Origin: AP-15 sp963785565
GTDB taxonomy: Bacteria; Pseudomonadota; Alphaproteobacteria; ATCC43930; CGMCC-115725
Assembly: GCA_963785565.1 (NCBI GenBank)
Contig: CAWAVV010000035.1
Location: forward strand, 8,001-72,000
Length of the DNA: 64,000 nt
Reading direction: 5' to 3'
In this document: in pieces, positions 10,747 through 19,750 of the stretch
How positions within the stretch are numbered: the stretch's first letter is position 1
How the letters are laid out: every line of letters starts with the position of its first letter
Notes under the pieces: model-generated
Seen by the model: only the letters and a program-made list of their open reading frames with translations
Told to the model about the DNA's origin: nothing
Database searches by the model: none
Position numbers and translations under genes: made by a program

Positions 10747-12165
10747 ATGCGGCGGCAGCGCAGCGCAAAGATCGTCGCGACCCTCGGCCCGTCGAGTTCG
10801 ACGCTCGAGCAGATTCGCGCGCTGTTCGAGGCCGGCGTCGACGTCTTTCGCCTCAATTTCAGCCACGGGACGCATCGCGAGCACCTTGCTCGATTTGAGG
10901 CGATCCGGCAGGTCGAGCACGAGACCGGGCGGCCGATCGGCATTCTCGCCGATCTGCAAGGGCCAAAACTGCGCCTCGGCACGTTCGAGGCAGGTCGAAT
11001 CGAGCTCACCGCCGGCGCTCGTCTGCGCCTCGACCTCGATCCGTGCCCCGGCGATCAGACGCGCGCACCATTGCCCCATCCCGAGATTTTCGCGGCGCTG
11101 CAGCCGGGCACCCAATTGCTGCTCGACGACGGCAAGGTGCGGCTCGAGACCGAGAGTTGCGGCGCCGGGTTTGCCGAGACCCTGTGCCGGGTCGGCGGGC
11201 CGCTCTCGGACCGCAAGGGGGTAAATGTCCCAAACGCTGTGCTGCCGATGTCGGCTATCACCGAAAAGGACCGCGCCGATCTTGCCTTTGCGCTCGATCA
11301 TGGCGCTGATTGGATCGCATTCTCGTTCGTTCAGCGTCCCGACGACGTGGCGGAGGGCCGCAAACTCGTCGCCGGTCGCGCCGGGGTCATGGTCAAGCTC
11401 GAAAAGCCCGCGGCGATCCAGCGTTTGTCGGAAATCATCGAGCTTGCCGATGGCTTGATGGTGGCGCGCGGCGACCTCGGGGTCGAGATGCCGCCGGAGG
11501 ATGTGCCGAGCGTGCAAAAGCTGGTGGTGCACGCCTGCCGTGTCGCCGGCAAGCCGGTCGTCGTCGCGACCCAGATGCTCGAATCGATGATCACGTCGCC
11601 GACGCCGACCCGCGCCGAAACCTCGGATGTGGCCACTGCGGTTTATGAGGGCGCCGACGCGGTCATGCTGTCCGCCGAGACCGCCGCCGGGCGCTATCCG
11701 GTCGAATCCGTGGCGATGATGAACCGTATCGCCTGTCGGGTGCAGCAGGATCCGCTCTACTTCACGATGCTCGAGGGGACCCTGATCGAGCATGAGCACA
11801 CCGCTCCGGACGCGATCAGCGCCGCCGCTTGCCAGGTCGCAAGTACGGTCGGGGCGGCGGCGATCGTTTCCTACACGACCTCGGGGGCCACTGCGCTGCG
11901 CGCCGCGCGCGAGCGCCCGGAAGTGCCGATCCTCGTGCTCACTTCGAAGCTCGGCACCGCCCGGCGGCTCGCCGTCTTATGGGGTGCGCACTGCGTTCAC
12001 ACGAGCGACATCAAGAACTTCAACGACATGGTTCAAAAGGCGGTGCGGATCGCCCACCGTGAAGAAATCGCGCAACCCGGGCAGCGCGTCGTCGTCACCG
12101 CCGGAGTTCCGTTCGGCACCCCCGGCGCCACCAACGTGCTGCGCATCGCCTGGGTCGACCGCTGA
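10747..12165 (+). CDS. pyk: Pyruvate kinase
   Basis: A 472-aa pyruvate kinase, which makes pyruvate and ATP from phosphoenolpyruvate and ADP. Visible hallmarks are the N-terminal KIVATLGPSS, RLNFSHG and ADLQGPKLR, the active-site region VKLEKPAAI, ARGDLGVEMP and ATQMLESM, and a complete C-terminal regulatory domain. The B-domain is normal in length. The ATG follows GAGGAGACGGAG, a good ribosome-binding site, and the gene is closely spaced after glycerate 2-kinase. It is intact. Confidence 0.95.
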   Translation: MRRQRSAKIVATLGPSSSTLEQIRALFEAGVDVFRLNFSHGTHREHLARFEAIRQVEHETGRPIGILADLQGPKLRLGTFEAGRIELTAGARLRLDLDPCPGDQTRAPLPHPEIFAALQPGTQLLLDDGKVRLETESCGAGFAETLCRVGGPLSDRKGVNVPNAVLPMSAITEKDRADLAFALDHGADWIAFSFVQRPDDVAEGRKLVAGRAGVMVKLEKPAAIQRLSEIIELADGLMVARGDLGVEMPPEDVPSVQKLVVHACRVAGKPVVVATQMLESMITSPTPTRAETSDVATAVYEGADAVMLSAETAAGRYPVESVAMMNRIACRVQQDPLYFTMLEGTLIEHEHTAPDAISAAACQVASTVGAAAIVSYTTSGATALRAARERPEVPILVLTSKLGTARRLAVLWGAHCVHTSDIKNFNDMVQKAVRIAHREEIAQPGQRVVVTAGVPFGTPGATNVLRIAWVDR

Positions 12166-12433
12166 TCGCCCCCTCGATCGCCGGCGAAGCGACGAGCGGG
12201 CAATCCCTATGCCCAGACAGCGATGCTCCGGAAAGTGCTGCTATGAGTGTGAGTGCCAATGAGCGTGATGCTGTTCAAGTGTCGGGTCTATTGCGGCCCT
12301 CACGAGGGCGTCGACCCAGCGGCTAGCCCGATTTGTCGCAGCTGCGGAACATGCTGCATGCGCCGCCCGTTGTGACACAGCCTAGCCGGCCTTTGTGCAC
12401 CCCCGTCGGCTTACGCCCCTGCACGTCGAAGTC

Positions 12434-13209
12434 ATGGACCTATCCGTCGTTATCCCCGTAAGAAACGAGGCCACGAACATCGCGCCTCTGGTCGCCGAAA
12501 TCCAAGCCGCGCTCGACGGGATATGCGCCTATGAGATCGTTTACGTGGACGACGGCAGCACCGATGCGACTGCCGCCGAGATCTTGCGGCTGACGCCACA
12601 GGCGCCGCAGTTGCGGTTGCTGCGCCATGCGCAAAGCTGCGGGCAGAGCGCGGCGATTCGTACCGGCGTCAGGGCGGCGCGGGCAGCCTGGATCGCGACG
12701 CTCGACGGCGACGGCCAAAACGATCCAGCCGACATTCCGGAATTGTGGGAGCTCGCCCGCGCGGCGCCGCCGGCTTGGCCGCTTCTGGTCACCGGCTATC
12801 GCCGAATTCGGCGGGACAGCTGGTCGAAGCGTGCGGCGTCGCGGATAGCCAACCGGATCCGCCGCCGGCTTCTCGGCGACGATACCCCGGACACCGGGTG
12901 CGGGCTGAAGCTGTTTTCGCGCACACTGTTTCTCGATCTGCCGGATTTCGACCACATGCACCGATTTCTTCCGGCATTGGTGCTGCGTGCCGGCGGCAAC
13001 GTGCGCTCGGTGCCGGTCAATCATCGGCGTCGTCGGGGCGGCGTCTCGAAATACGGCGTGTTCGACCGCCTGGGCGTCGGGATCGTCGATCTATTTGGCG
13101 TGATGTGGCTGCAGCGGCGAGCGACCCGTCCATACCTGCTGGTCGAGCCGTCGCCGGACGAGCCCGCCGCGGCGTCGGGGGGTCGCCCGCCGTGCCGGTG
13201 CTTCGGTGA
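12434..13209 (+). CDS. Family 2 glycosyltransferase, dolichol-phosphate mannosyltransferase type (frameshift near 3' end)
   Basis: A GT-A fold glycosyltransferase. The start MDLSVVIPVRNEA is followed by IVYVDDGSTDAT, the metal-binding region LDGDGQNDP, and TGCGLKLFSR. Such enzymes transfer a sugar from a nucleotide sugar to a lipid carrier at the membrane. The frame as sequenced runs on to 13348, overlapping the next gene by about 140 bases. Restoring one base in the G6 run at about 13176-13182 gives an ending SPAVPVLR and a TGA at 13207-13209, overlapping the next ATG as TGATG. I take that as the real end. No other surface-polysaccharide genes are adjacent except the VTT protein. Confidence 0.8.
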
Positions 13210-13895
13210 TGCAAAAGGAGACGGGGACGACGACGCTCGACGTTCCCGCGACCTGGTTTCACCGCATGGCGCGCCTGCTCCTTCTGGGCCTGCTGCTGGT
13301 TGGGGCCGTCATCGCCTGGCGCTGGCGCGCATTGTTCGGCCCCGCTGAGCTCGGCGCCATTATCGGCCGATATCCATTAGCGCCTCTGGTGTTTCTCGCC
13401 GTGCACGTTGTCGGCAGCCTGTTGTTCGTTCCGCGCACCGTGCTGGCGGTTGCCGCGGGGCTGTTGTTCGGCGTTGGATGGGGCATTGTTTGGGCCGCGA
13501 TCGGTAGCGTCGCCGGCGCGGTGGCAGGATTTCTCGTCGCTCGCCATCTCAATGCCGGCCTATTCGACCTTTATCGCAGCGATGCCATCCGCTCGATCCT
13601 CGATCGCGTGGAGCAGGGGGGCTGGCGTGCCGTTGCGGGACTGCGGCTGATCCCGGTCATTCCCCACTCTCTCTCGAATTACGGGTTGGGACTGACGCGG
13701 CTGCCGCTCGGGGGCTACGCATTCGGCTCGCTGCTCGGCCAGTTGCCGTTGACAATCGCCTATGTCGACTTCGGCGCCGCCGGCGAGCGGGCAATGCTTG
13801 GCGCCGCCGGATGGCTGGTGCCGACCCTAATTGGCCTAGCCGCGCTCGCCGTGTCGCTGGCAGTACCGGCGATCGCCCGCAAACGCCCGCGTTAG
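13209..13895 (+). CDS. TVP38/TMEM64-family (VTT domain) membrane protein
   Basis: A 228-aa protein with five or so hydrophobic segments and the VTT/SNARE-associated domain: LFVPRTVLAVAAGLLFG, an amphipathic stretch, then LRLIPVIPHSLSNYGLGLT. DedA/TVP38 proteins are inner-membrane proteins, and some act as lipid scramblases or flippases for polyprenyl or phospholipid carriers. Its start overlaps the stop of the glycosyltransferase gene, so the two are probably co-translated, which suggests a shared lipid-linked sugar pathway (inference). It overlaps the 3' end of glcF by four bases on the other strand. Confidence 0.82.
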   Translation: MQKETGTTTLDVPATWFHRMARLLLLGLLLVGAVIAWRWRALFGPAELGAIIGRYPLAPLVFLAVHVVGSLLFVPRTVLAVAAGLLFGVGWGIVWAAIGSVAGAVAGFLVARHLNAGLFDLYRSDAIRSILDRVEQGGWRAVAGLRLIPVIPHSLSNYGLGLTRLPLGGYAFGSLLGQLPLTIAYVDFGAAGERAMLGAAGWLVPTLIGLAALAVSLAVPAIARKRPR

Positions 13896-15193
13896 CGGCC
13901 ATCGAGAGCCCGCGGCATCGGCCCGCCAGTGGCCCAATCGAGCAGCTCGACGGTATGCAGGACCGGCGCAGCGCAGCCGGGGGCGAGCTGGGTAATGCAG
14001 CCGATATTGCCGGTGGCGACGATATCAGGGCGGGTCTGGGCGATCTTGGCTAGCTTGCGCTCGCGCAGTTTTCCCGCGATCTCCGGCTGCAGCAAATTGT
14101 AGGTTCCGGCCGAGCCGCAGCAGAGGTGCCCCTCAGGGACATCCTGCGCTTCGAACCCGGCTGCCGTCAGCAGCGACTTTGGTCCGCCGTGAATTCGCTG
14201 GCCGTGCTGCATCGAGCATGCGGAATGATAGGCGACGCGCCGGCTGGTGGCCGCGACCTCGGGCGAGGGTGGGCGCAGCCCGATCGTCTCGATAATTTCG
14301 GTGACGTCGCGGGCGAGGGCGGCGATCCGCGCGGCCTTCTCGGCATAGGCGGGATCCTCGCGCAGCATGAAGCCGTAATCCTTGACCGTCGTGCCGCAGC
14401 CTGAGGCGTTGATCACGATCGCGTCGAGCCCGCCGGCGACGCGTTCGCGCTCCCAGGCGTCGATATCTGCGCGCGCAAAGGCCAGTGCCTCCGCCTCTTG
14501 ACCCAGATGATGGACCAGCGAGCCGCAGCACCCGCTGCCTCGCGGAACGACGACCTCGCAGCCGTGGCGGGTCAACAGCCGGATCGTCGCCTCGTTGATC
14601 TCGGGGGCCAGCACCCGCTGGGCGCAGCCGGTCAGTAATGCCACCCGCATCCGCCGTTCTCCCTCGGCGGGAAAGACGCGCTGTCGATCGGTTGGCGAGG
14701 CCTTCGGGACGGAGGCTGGGGCCAGCGCGAGCAACGGCGTGAGCTGCCTCGGCAGAAATCGCGCGAAGCGCTTGGCCAGAACGGCGCCGCGCAACGCCAG
14801 GCGGAATCGCGCTGGCCGGGTCAGCACGTTGCCGAGCAGCCGTCGCAATGCCCGCTCGGCCCAGGGCCTCTGGTATCTCTGCTCGATCCAGCGTCGGCCA
14901 TGATCGACGAGGTGCATGTAATTGACCCCCGACGGGCAGGTCGTCATGCAGGAGAGGCAAGAGAGACAGCGGTCGATGTGTTTGACCGTGTCGGCGGTGA
15001 TGTTCCCGTCTCCGGCCAGCATGTCCTTGATCAGGTAGATGCGCCCGCGCGGCCCGTCGAGTTCGTCGCCGAGCAGCAGATAGGTCGGGCAAGTCGCGGT
15101 GCAGAATCCGCAATGGGTGCAGGTTCGCAAAATCTTTTCGGACTGGGCGGTATCGGGATCGGCCAGCTGCTCGGCTGAAAAATCGGTGCGCAC
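13892..15193 (-). CDS. glcF: Glycolate oxidase iron-sulfur subunit GlcF
   Basis: A 433-aa subunit of membrane-associated glycolate oxidase (glycolate to glyoxylate). It has two 4Fe-4S ferredoxin motifs near the N-terminus (CTHCGFCTATCP and CLSCLSCMTTCP) and two CCG-type cysteine-rich domains (GSGCCGSLVHH and LCCGSAGTYN). The start is the GTG at 15193, giving MRTDFSAEQL, four bases beyond the glcE stop. The frame stays open far upstream, but that part is glcE in another frame. It relays electrons from the flavin subunits to the respiratory chain. Confidence 0.93.
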   Translation of the reverse strand: MRTDFSAEQLADPDTAQSEKILRTCTHCGFCTATCPTYLLLGDELDGPRGRIYLIKDMLAGDGNITADTVKHIDRCLSCLSCMTTCPSGVNYMHLVDHGRRWIEQRYQRPWAERALRRLLGNVLTRPARFRLALRGAVLAKRFARFLPRQLTPLLALAPASVPKASPTDRQRVFPAEGERRMRVALLTGCAQRVLAPEINEATIRLLTRHGCEVVVPRGSGCCGSLVHHLGQEAEALAFARADIDAWERERVAGGLDAIVINASGCGTTVKDYGFMLREDPAYAEKAARIAALARDVTEIIETIGLRPPSPEVAATSRRVAYHSACSMQHGQRIHGGPKSLLTAAGFEAQDVPEGHLCCGSAGTYNLLQPEIAGKLRERKLAKIAQTRPDIVATGNIGCITQLAPGCAAPVLHTVELLDWATGGPMPRALDGR

Positions 15194-15197
15194 GGCC

Positions 15198-16440
15198 TCA
15201 GCTCCCCTCGACCATGCGCCCGGGGTTGAGGATGTGGCGAGGGTCGAAGCTGTCCTTGACCCGGGCCGCGAGCGCCGCGAGGGCAGGCGGCTGCGGCTCG
15301 AACACCGGCACAGCACGGCGCAATGCCGCCGAGCCTTTGACCAACGTGGCGTGGCCGGTGCCATGCCCATCCACGCCACGGATCGCCGTGCGGATCAGTG
15401 CCGCGCCGCCATCCTCGGGCCCACCTTTGCTCGCGACTGCGACCCACAACAGGCCGCCGCCCCAATCGACGATACCACGTCGCGTCGACCACGCGGGCGA
15501 TCGCCCCTCCGAGCTCCGCGCCACGGCTTGGCGCTACCGAAACGCGCCAGACGGTGCGATCGGCAAGACCGGCAAGCGGCTCGACATCGCGGATCGCCCC
15601 CCAGAACGTCATCGAGGCGTCGTCATCGAGCACCGTCGAATCGCAATCCGTGGCCAGCTCAGCCAGCAATCGCTCGCGCCGGAAGGTGACGGAGGGCGGC
15701 GGCCCTTCGAGGCGAAGGGCGGCTATCCCGGGGAGATCCGCCAGCGAAGTCAGCGCCGCGGTCGCGCCAGCCGGCAGATAGGCGGCGCCGGAGACCTCGT
15801 GCGGCGAGGCGAGCGCCCGGCTCATCGCGCGCACCGCCGCCGCCGGATCGAGACCGCACAGCACGACCGTTTCGGTGTGCTCCGGCCGCGGCAGCACCTT
15901 GACCGTTACCTCTTCGAGCGCGGCCAAGGTCCCATAGGAGCCGGCGATCAGTTTCGAGAGATCGTATCCGGTCACGTTCTTGACGACTTTGCCGCCCGAT
16001 TTGAACACCTCGCCGCGACCGCTGACGCCGCGGAAGCCGAGAAAATGGTCGCGCGCCGCGCCCGCCTTGATCCGCCGCGGCCCCGACAGGTTGCAGGCGA
16101 GCGCGCCGCCGATGGTCCGCCGAACGGCGTCGCCAGCGGGGACGCCAAGCAACGCGCCCCAATTCGGCGGCTCAAAGGCGAGCATCTGACGGGCCGGCGC
16201 GAGCGCTGCCTCGATGACCGCGAGCGGGGTCGCGGCGGCGGCGGTCAGAACCAGCTCGTTCGGCTGATAATCGCGGATCCCGGAGAGTTCGGATAAATCG
16301 AGGATGCGCGGGGTCTGAATTGGCCGCCCGAGCCCACGTTTGGACCCGCCCCCAACAAGTTCGACCGGCTCCTCCGCGGCAAGCGCTTCGGCGATGGATT
16401 CGCGCAATTCATCGAGCGTCGTCGGTAAGAATTGGACCAT
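15198..16440 (-). CDS. glcE: Glycolate oxidase FAD-binding subunit GlcE (frameshifted)
   Basis: The second flavin subunit of glycolate oxidase, shorter than GlcD, about 414 codons. The FAD-binding domain begins MVQFLPTTLDELR and contains VELVGGGSKRGLG, RRTIGGALACNLSGPRR and GGKVVKNVTGYDLSKL. Near 15470 the frame breaks: sequence in one frame to VVDATWYR continues in another as VDWGGGLLWVAV and ends DPRHILNPGRMVEGS at 15198. This is most simply a one-base indel. The downstream glcF starts four bases later. Upstream lies a cation transporter gene that separates it from glcD. Confidence 0.9.
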
Positions 16441-16549
16441 GTCGCCGGCACGATGTCATCGGGAGCCTAGCGACGCAATCGCGTGGACGCTGTGATGGAT
16501 CTCGGTTTGAGCGGGACAAGTGCAAGATAGCGGTAAGCGGCACATCCGC

Positions 16550-17126
16550 TCAGCCGGCACCGTGCTCCTCAAGCGCCGCTCCCCAGATTTCGCGCGCGGC
16601 GTCCGCATTGATGAGTGCAATGCGCGAACCCGACGATCAGGTCGGGCCAAGCTGAGCGCCAGAAGAACGCGGTTACCAGTCCGGCCGTGATAATAGCCAC
16701 ATTGGCTAGGGCGTCATTCCGGGCCGACAAGAACGCCGCACGTGTAAGGCTGCCGCCGTGATGACGGTAGCGAGCCAGCATTATTGCGCAGGTCATGTTG
16801 ACTACCAACGCGCCAAGGCCTGCCAGCGTTAGCGGCAGGGGCTCCGGCGCGACCGGGGCGGCCAGCTTCCCCCACGCGGTCCAGAGCGTCGCCAGACCCG
16901 GCACAAGCAGGAGACCGGCGAGGAGCATTCCCAACCGCGCCCGGTTTCGCGCCGACCACCCCAATGCAACGGCGATCAGCAGATTGACCGACGCATCTTC
17001 CAGGAAATCGATGCTGTCGGCGAACAGCGACACCGAGCTGATCGCCACGGCTACGGCAAACTCCACTCCGAAGTAGGCCAGGTTGAAGATGGCGACGAGC
17101 CAAACCGTGCGACGGAGCGGATGCAT
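16550..17126 (-). CDS. Cation diffusion facilitator-type transporter, short form (3' frameshift)
   Basis: A small integral membrane protein of about 192 codons resembling the transmembrane domain of cation diffusion facilitators, without the cytoplasmic C-terminal domain. Segments include LVAIFNLAYFGVEFAVAVAI, SVSLFADSIDFLEDASVN and a pair of later helices (NDALANVAIITAGLVTAFFW, DLIVG). CDF proteins export divalent metals in exchange for protons. In the second helix the usual H-x3-D metal pair is D-x3-D (DFLED). The frame breaks near 16624: the sequence reads to GFA, then GIALINADAAREIWGAALEE in the next frame, stopping at 16550. It sits between glcD and glcE, an unusual place. Confidence 0.75.
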
Positions 17127-17175
17127 CAGCCGCGGCGTCTGATGACGCCTCGCACCGACGCGCTGACGGCAGCGT

Positions 17176-18663
17176 TCAAAACCGCGGCAGGTCGGGGAAC
17201 GGCACTCGGCCGGCGTGGATGTGAAGACGGCCGAGTTCGGCGCAGCGGTGCAGCTGCGGAAACACCTTGCCAGGGTTCAGCAACCCGTCGGGATCGAAGG
17301 CGCATTTGACCCGCTGCTGGTGGGCCAGGTCGCTTTCGTCGAACATGGTTCCCATCAAGTCGCGCTTTTCGACGCCGACCCCGTGCTCGCCGGTCAGAAC
17401 GCCGCCGACCTCGACGCACAGCCGCAGGATGTCCGAGCCGAACGCCTCGGCGCGCTCGGTCTCGCCGGGCTTGTTGGCGTCGTAAAGAACCAGCGGGTGA
17501 AGGTTGCCGTCGCCGGCGTGAAAGACATTGGCGACGCCGAGCCCATACCGCTCTGATAGCGCGCCGATGCCGGTCAGCACCTGCGCCAGCCTGCCGCGCG
17601 GGATCGTGCCGTCCATGCAGTAGTAGTCCGGCGAGATCCGCCCGACCGCCGGAAAGGCGGCCTTGCGCCCGGACCAGAAGGCCAGCCGCTCGGCGTCGTC
17701 GCCGCTGATCCTGACCGAAGCGGCGTGGTGCTCGCGGGCAATCGCCTCGACCTGGGCGATTAGATGGTCGATTTCGGCCGGCGCGCCATCGAGCTCGACG
17801 ATCAGCAAAGCCTCGACATCGAGCGGGTAGCCGACATTGACGAAAGCCTCGGCGGCGTGGATCGCCGGCCGGTCCATCATCTCCATCCCGCCCGGGATGA
17901 TGCCGGCAGCGATCACCGCGGCAACGCAATTGCCGGCATCCTCGGTCGTGGCGAACCCGATCAACAGCGCGCGCGCCGCCGTCGGCTTGGGCAGGATGCG
18001 CACCGTGACCTCGGTCACGACCCCCAGGAGCCCCTCGGAACCGGTCACCACGCCCAACAGATCGTAGCCTTCGGCGTCGAAATGCTTGCCGCCGAGCCGG
18101 ACGATCTCGCCATCCATCAGCACCAGCTCGACGCCGAGGATGTTGTTGGTGGTCAGCCCGTATTTGAGGCAATGCACGCCGCCGGAATTTTCGGCGACAT
18201 TGCCGCCGATCGTGCAGGCGATCTGGCTCGACGGATCGGGCGCGTAATAAAAGCCGGCATGCTCGACCGCCTGGGTCAATGCCAGATTGGTGACGCCGGG
18301 CTGAGCCACCACACAGCGATTGTCGTAATCGATCTCGAGGATGCGGTTGAACTTGGCCATGCCGAGCAATACGCCGTCGGCCAACGGCAATGCCCCGCCC
18401 GAAAGCGAGGTGCCGGCGCCGCGCGGCACCACCTTGACGCCGATCTCCTTGCAATAGCGCAGGACCGCGGCGACCTCTTCGACCCGCGACGGGAGCACCA
18501 CGACCAATGGCAGCTGGCGATAAGCGGTCAGCCCGTCGCTCTCATAGGCGCGCCGCTCGGGCTCCGAGACGATGACGCCTTCGCCCGGCACGATCTGGCG
18601 TAACGCCTCGACGATCTCGGCGCGGCGCTGCAGCACCGCGGCATCGGGCGTCGGCATCTTCAT
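17176..18663 (-). CDS. glcD: Glycolate oxidase FAD-linked subunit GlcD
   Basis: A 495-aa catalytic flavin subunit of glycolate oxidase. The PCMH FAD-binding domain contains VVPRGAGTSLSGGALP and CTIGGNVAENSGGVHCLKYG. The C-terminal FAD-oxidase domain contains FHAGDGNLHPLV, LTGEHGVGVEKRDLM and LLNPGKVFP. It is intact and of normal length. GlcE and GlcF follow on the same strand after an intervening transporter gene, and the whole set may be one transcript (spacing to the transporter is 49 bases). It is paralogous to the oxidase at 2674-4083 but lies in a complete glcDEF set, so I assign glycolate. Confidence 0.93.
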   Translation of the reverse strand: MKMPTPDAAVLQRRAEIVEALRQIVPGEGVIVSEPERRAYESDGLTAYRQLPLVVVLPSRVEEVAAVLRYCKEIGVKVVPRGAGTSLSGGALPLADGVLLGMAKFNRILEIDYDNRCVVAQPGVTNLALTQAVEHAGFYYAPDPSSQIACTIGGNVAENSGGVHCLKYGLTTNNILGVELVLMDGEIVRLGGKHFDAEGYDLLGVVTGSEGLLGVVTEVTVRILPKPTAARALLIGFATTEDAGNCVAAVIAAGIIPGGMEMMDRPAIHAAEAFVNVGYPLDVEALLIVELDGAPAEIDHLIAQVEAIAREHHAASVRISGDDAERLAFWSGRKAAFPAVGRISPDYYCMDGTIPRGRLAQVLTGIGALSERYGLGVANVFHAGDGNLHPLVLYDANKPGETERAEAFGSDILRLCVEVGGVLTGEHGVGVEKRDLMGTMFDESDLAHQQRVKCAFDPDGLLNPGKVFPQLHRCAELGRLHIHAGRVPFPDLPRF

Positions 18664-18699
18664 CGGCCGGCCCGCCGGTTCGTCGGCGGCAGCTTCGCC

Positions 18700-18825
18700 T
18701 TAGCCCTGGCGCGCCTTGTAGCGCGGGTTGGTCTTGTTGATCACATAGACGCGACCCTTGCGCCTGACGATGCGGCAGTTTTTGTCGCGCTTCTTTAGCG
18801 ATTTCAGCGAGTTGACGATCTTCAT
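18700..18825 (-). CDS. rpmJ: 50S ribosomal protein L36 (type B, zinc-free)
   Basis: A 41-aa protein, MKIVNSLKSLKKRDKNCRIV to RYKARQG. The zinc-binding C-C-C-H set of classic L36 is absent, so this is the zinc-independent YkgO-like form normal in alphaproteobacteria. The frame extends upstream, but only the ATG at 18825 gives the family length. A sigma70-like promoter lies 25-53 bases upstream. It is monocistronic, between glcD and tRNA-Leu. Confidence 0.95.
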   Translation of the reverse strand: MKIVNSLKSLKKRDKNCRIVRRKGRVYVINKTNPRYKARQG

Positions 18826-18849
18826 GGTAATATCCTTGGGCTGAACCCG

Positions 18850-18878
18850 AACATAGGGAGCGACCGTGTCGCTGTCAA
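18850..18878 (-). promoter_or_regulatory. Sigma70-like promoter for rpmJ
   Basis: On the minus strand, -35 TTGACA (18873-18878) and -10 TATGTT (18850-18855) are separated by 17 bases, with rpmJ starting 24 bases below the -10. The -35 is a perfect consensus. Confidence 0.7.
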
Positions 18879-18917
18879 ATCCGGGAAAGCTCTGACAATC
18901 GTGGTCGGCGTTGGAGC

Positions 18918-19004
18918 TGGTGCGGTCGAGAAAACTCGAACTTCCACGGAGTTTCCCCCACAGCGACCTCAACGCTGCGCGTCTACCAATTCCGCCACGA
19001 CCGC
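18918..19004 (-). tRNA. tRNA-Leu (anticodon GAG)
   Basis: An 87-nt class II tRNA including an encoded CCA. The acceptor stem GCGGTCG pairs with CGACCGC. The anticodon loop TTGAGGT gives anticodon GAG. It has a long variable arm and a T arm containing GTTCGAG. Leu identity follows from the anticodon and the long variable arm. Confidence 0.96.
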
Positions 19005-19045
19005 ACGGCAGGGGGAACAGCCTCGCATCTCGCCGCGAGGCGGCG

Positions 19046-19074
19046 TGATTAGCAAATCCGCGCTACCATATCAA
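19046..19074 (-). promoter_or_regulatory. Probable promoter for tRNA-Leu
   Basis: On the minus strand, -35 TTGATA (19069-19074) and -10 TAATCA (19046-19051) are 17 bases apart, about 42 bases upstream of the mature tRNA 5' end. Confidence 0.5.
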
Positions 19075-19079
19075 GCAGC

Positions 19080-19750
19080 ATGGGGCTTGAGACCGTAACC
19101 GAAGGCGCTGCGGTGGAATGGCGATCAAGCGCGATCGCCGTCCCCTACGCGCACGCCGTCGAAGAGATGGAGGGCCGGGTCGCCGCGATCCGCGCCGGCA
19201 CGGCGCCCGAACTCGTCTGGCTATTGGAGCATCCACCGCTTTACACCGCCGGGACCAGCGCCCGCGACGAGGATCTGCTCGAGCCCGAGCGCTTTCCGGT
19301 ACATCGCACCGGTCGCGGCGGGCGGTACACCTATCACGGGCCGGGGCAGCGCGTCGCCTACGTCATGCTCGATCTCGCCCGCCGCGGCGAGGACGTGCAC
19401 TGCTACGTCCATCACCTCGAAGAATGGGTGATTCGCGCGCTCGCACGCTTCGAAGTCAGCGGCGAGCGGCGCGAGGGCCGGGTCGGCATCTGGGTTCGGC
19501 GTGGCGCCGGCGAGGCCAAGATCGCCGCGATTGGCGTGCGGGTGCGGCGCTGGGTGACCTATCACGGCATGGCGCTCAACATCGATCCCGACCTCGACCA
19601 TTACCGCGGCATCATTCCCTGCGGCATCGACCGAAGCACGGGGTCACCTCGCTCGCCGATCTCGGCGTGGCCGCGACGATGGCCGATGTCGACGCCGCCC
19701 TGCGCGCCACCTTCGCCGAAGCCTTCGACGAGCCGCCCGCCTGCCGATGA
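19080..19750 (+). CDS. lipB: Octanoyltransferase LipB (frameshifted near 3' end)
   Basis: Lipoyl(octanoyl) transferase, which moves octanoate from acyl carrier protein to lipoyl domains; about 224 codons. Motifs are LVWLLEHPPLYTAGTSA, RGGRYTYHGPGQRVAY, the catalytic Lys in EAKIAAIGVRVRRW and the catalytic Cys in GIIPCGI (codon 19620-19622). Just after the Cys, near 19633, the frame shifts: the family ending KHGVTSLADLGVAATMADVD is in the next frame and stops at 19750. One base has probably been lost. The stop overlaps the rarA ATG (ATGA). Confidence 0.92.

Noticed and set aside
17764..18603. 279-codon plus-strand frame opposite glcD
   Set aside because: Shadow of the glcD coding strand; the composition (His, Asp and Arg rich) is typical of antisense frames here.
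19046..19079. Plus-strand promoter for lipB in the tRNA-Leu/lipB gap
   Set aside because: No plus-strand -35/-10 pair of reasonable spacing was found; the AT-rich hexamers fit the minus strand better.
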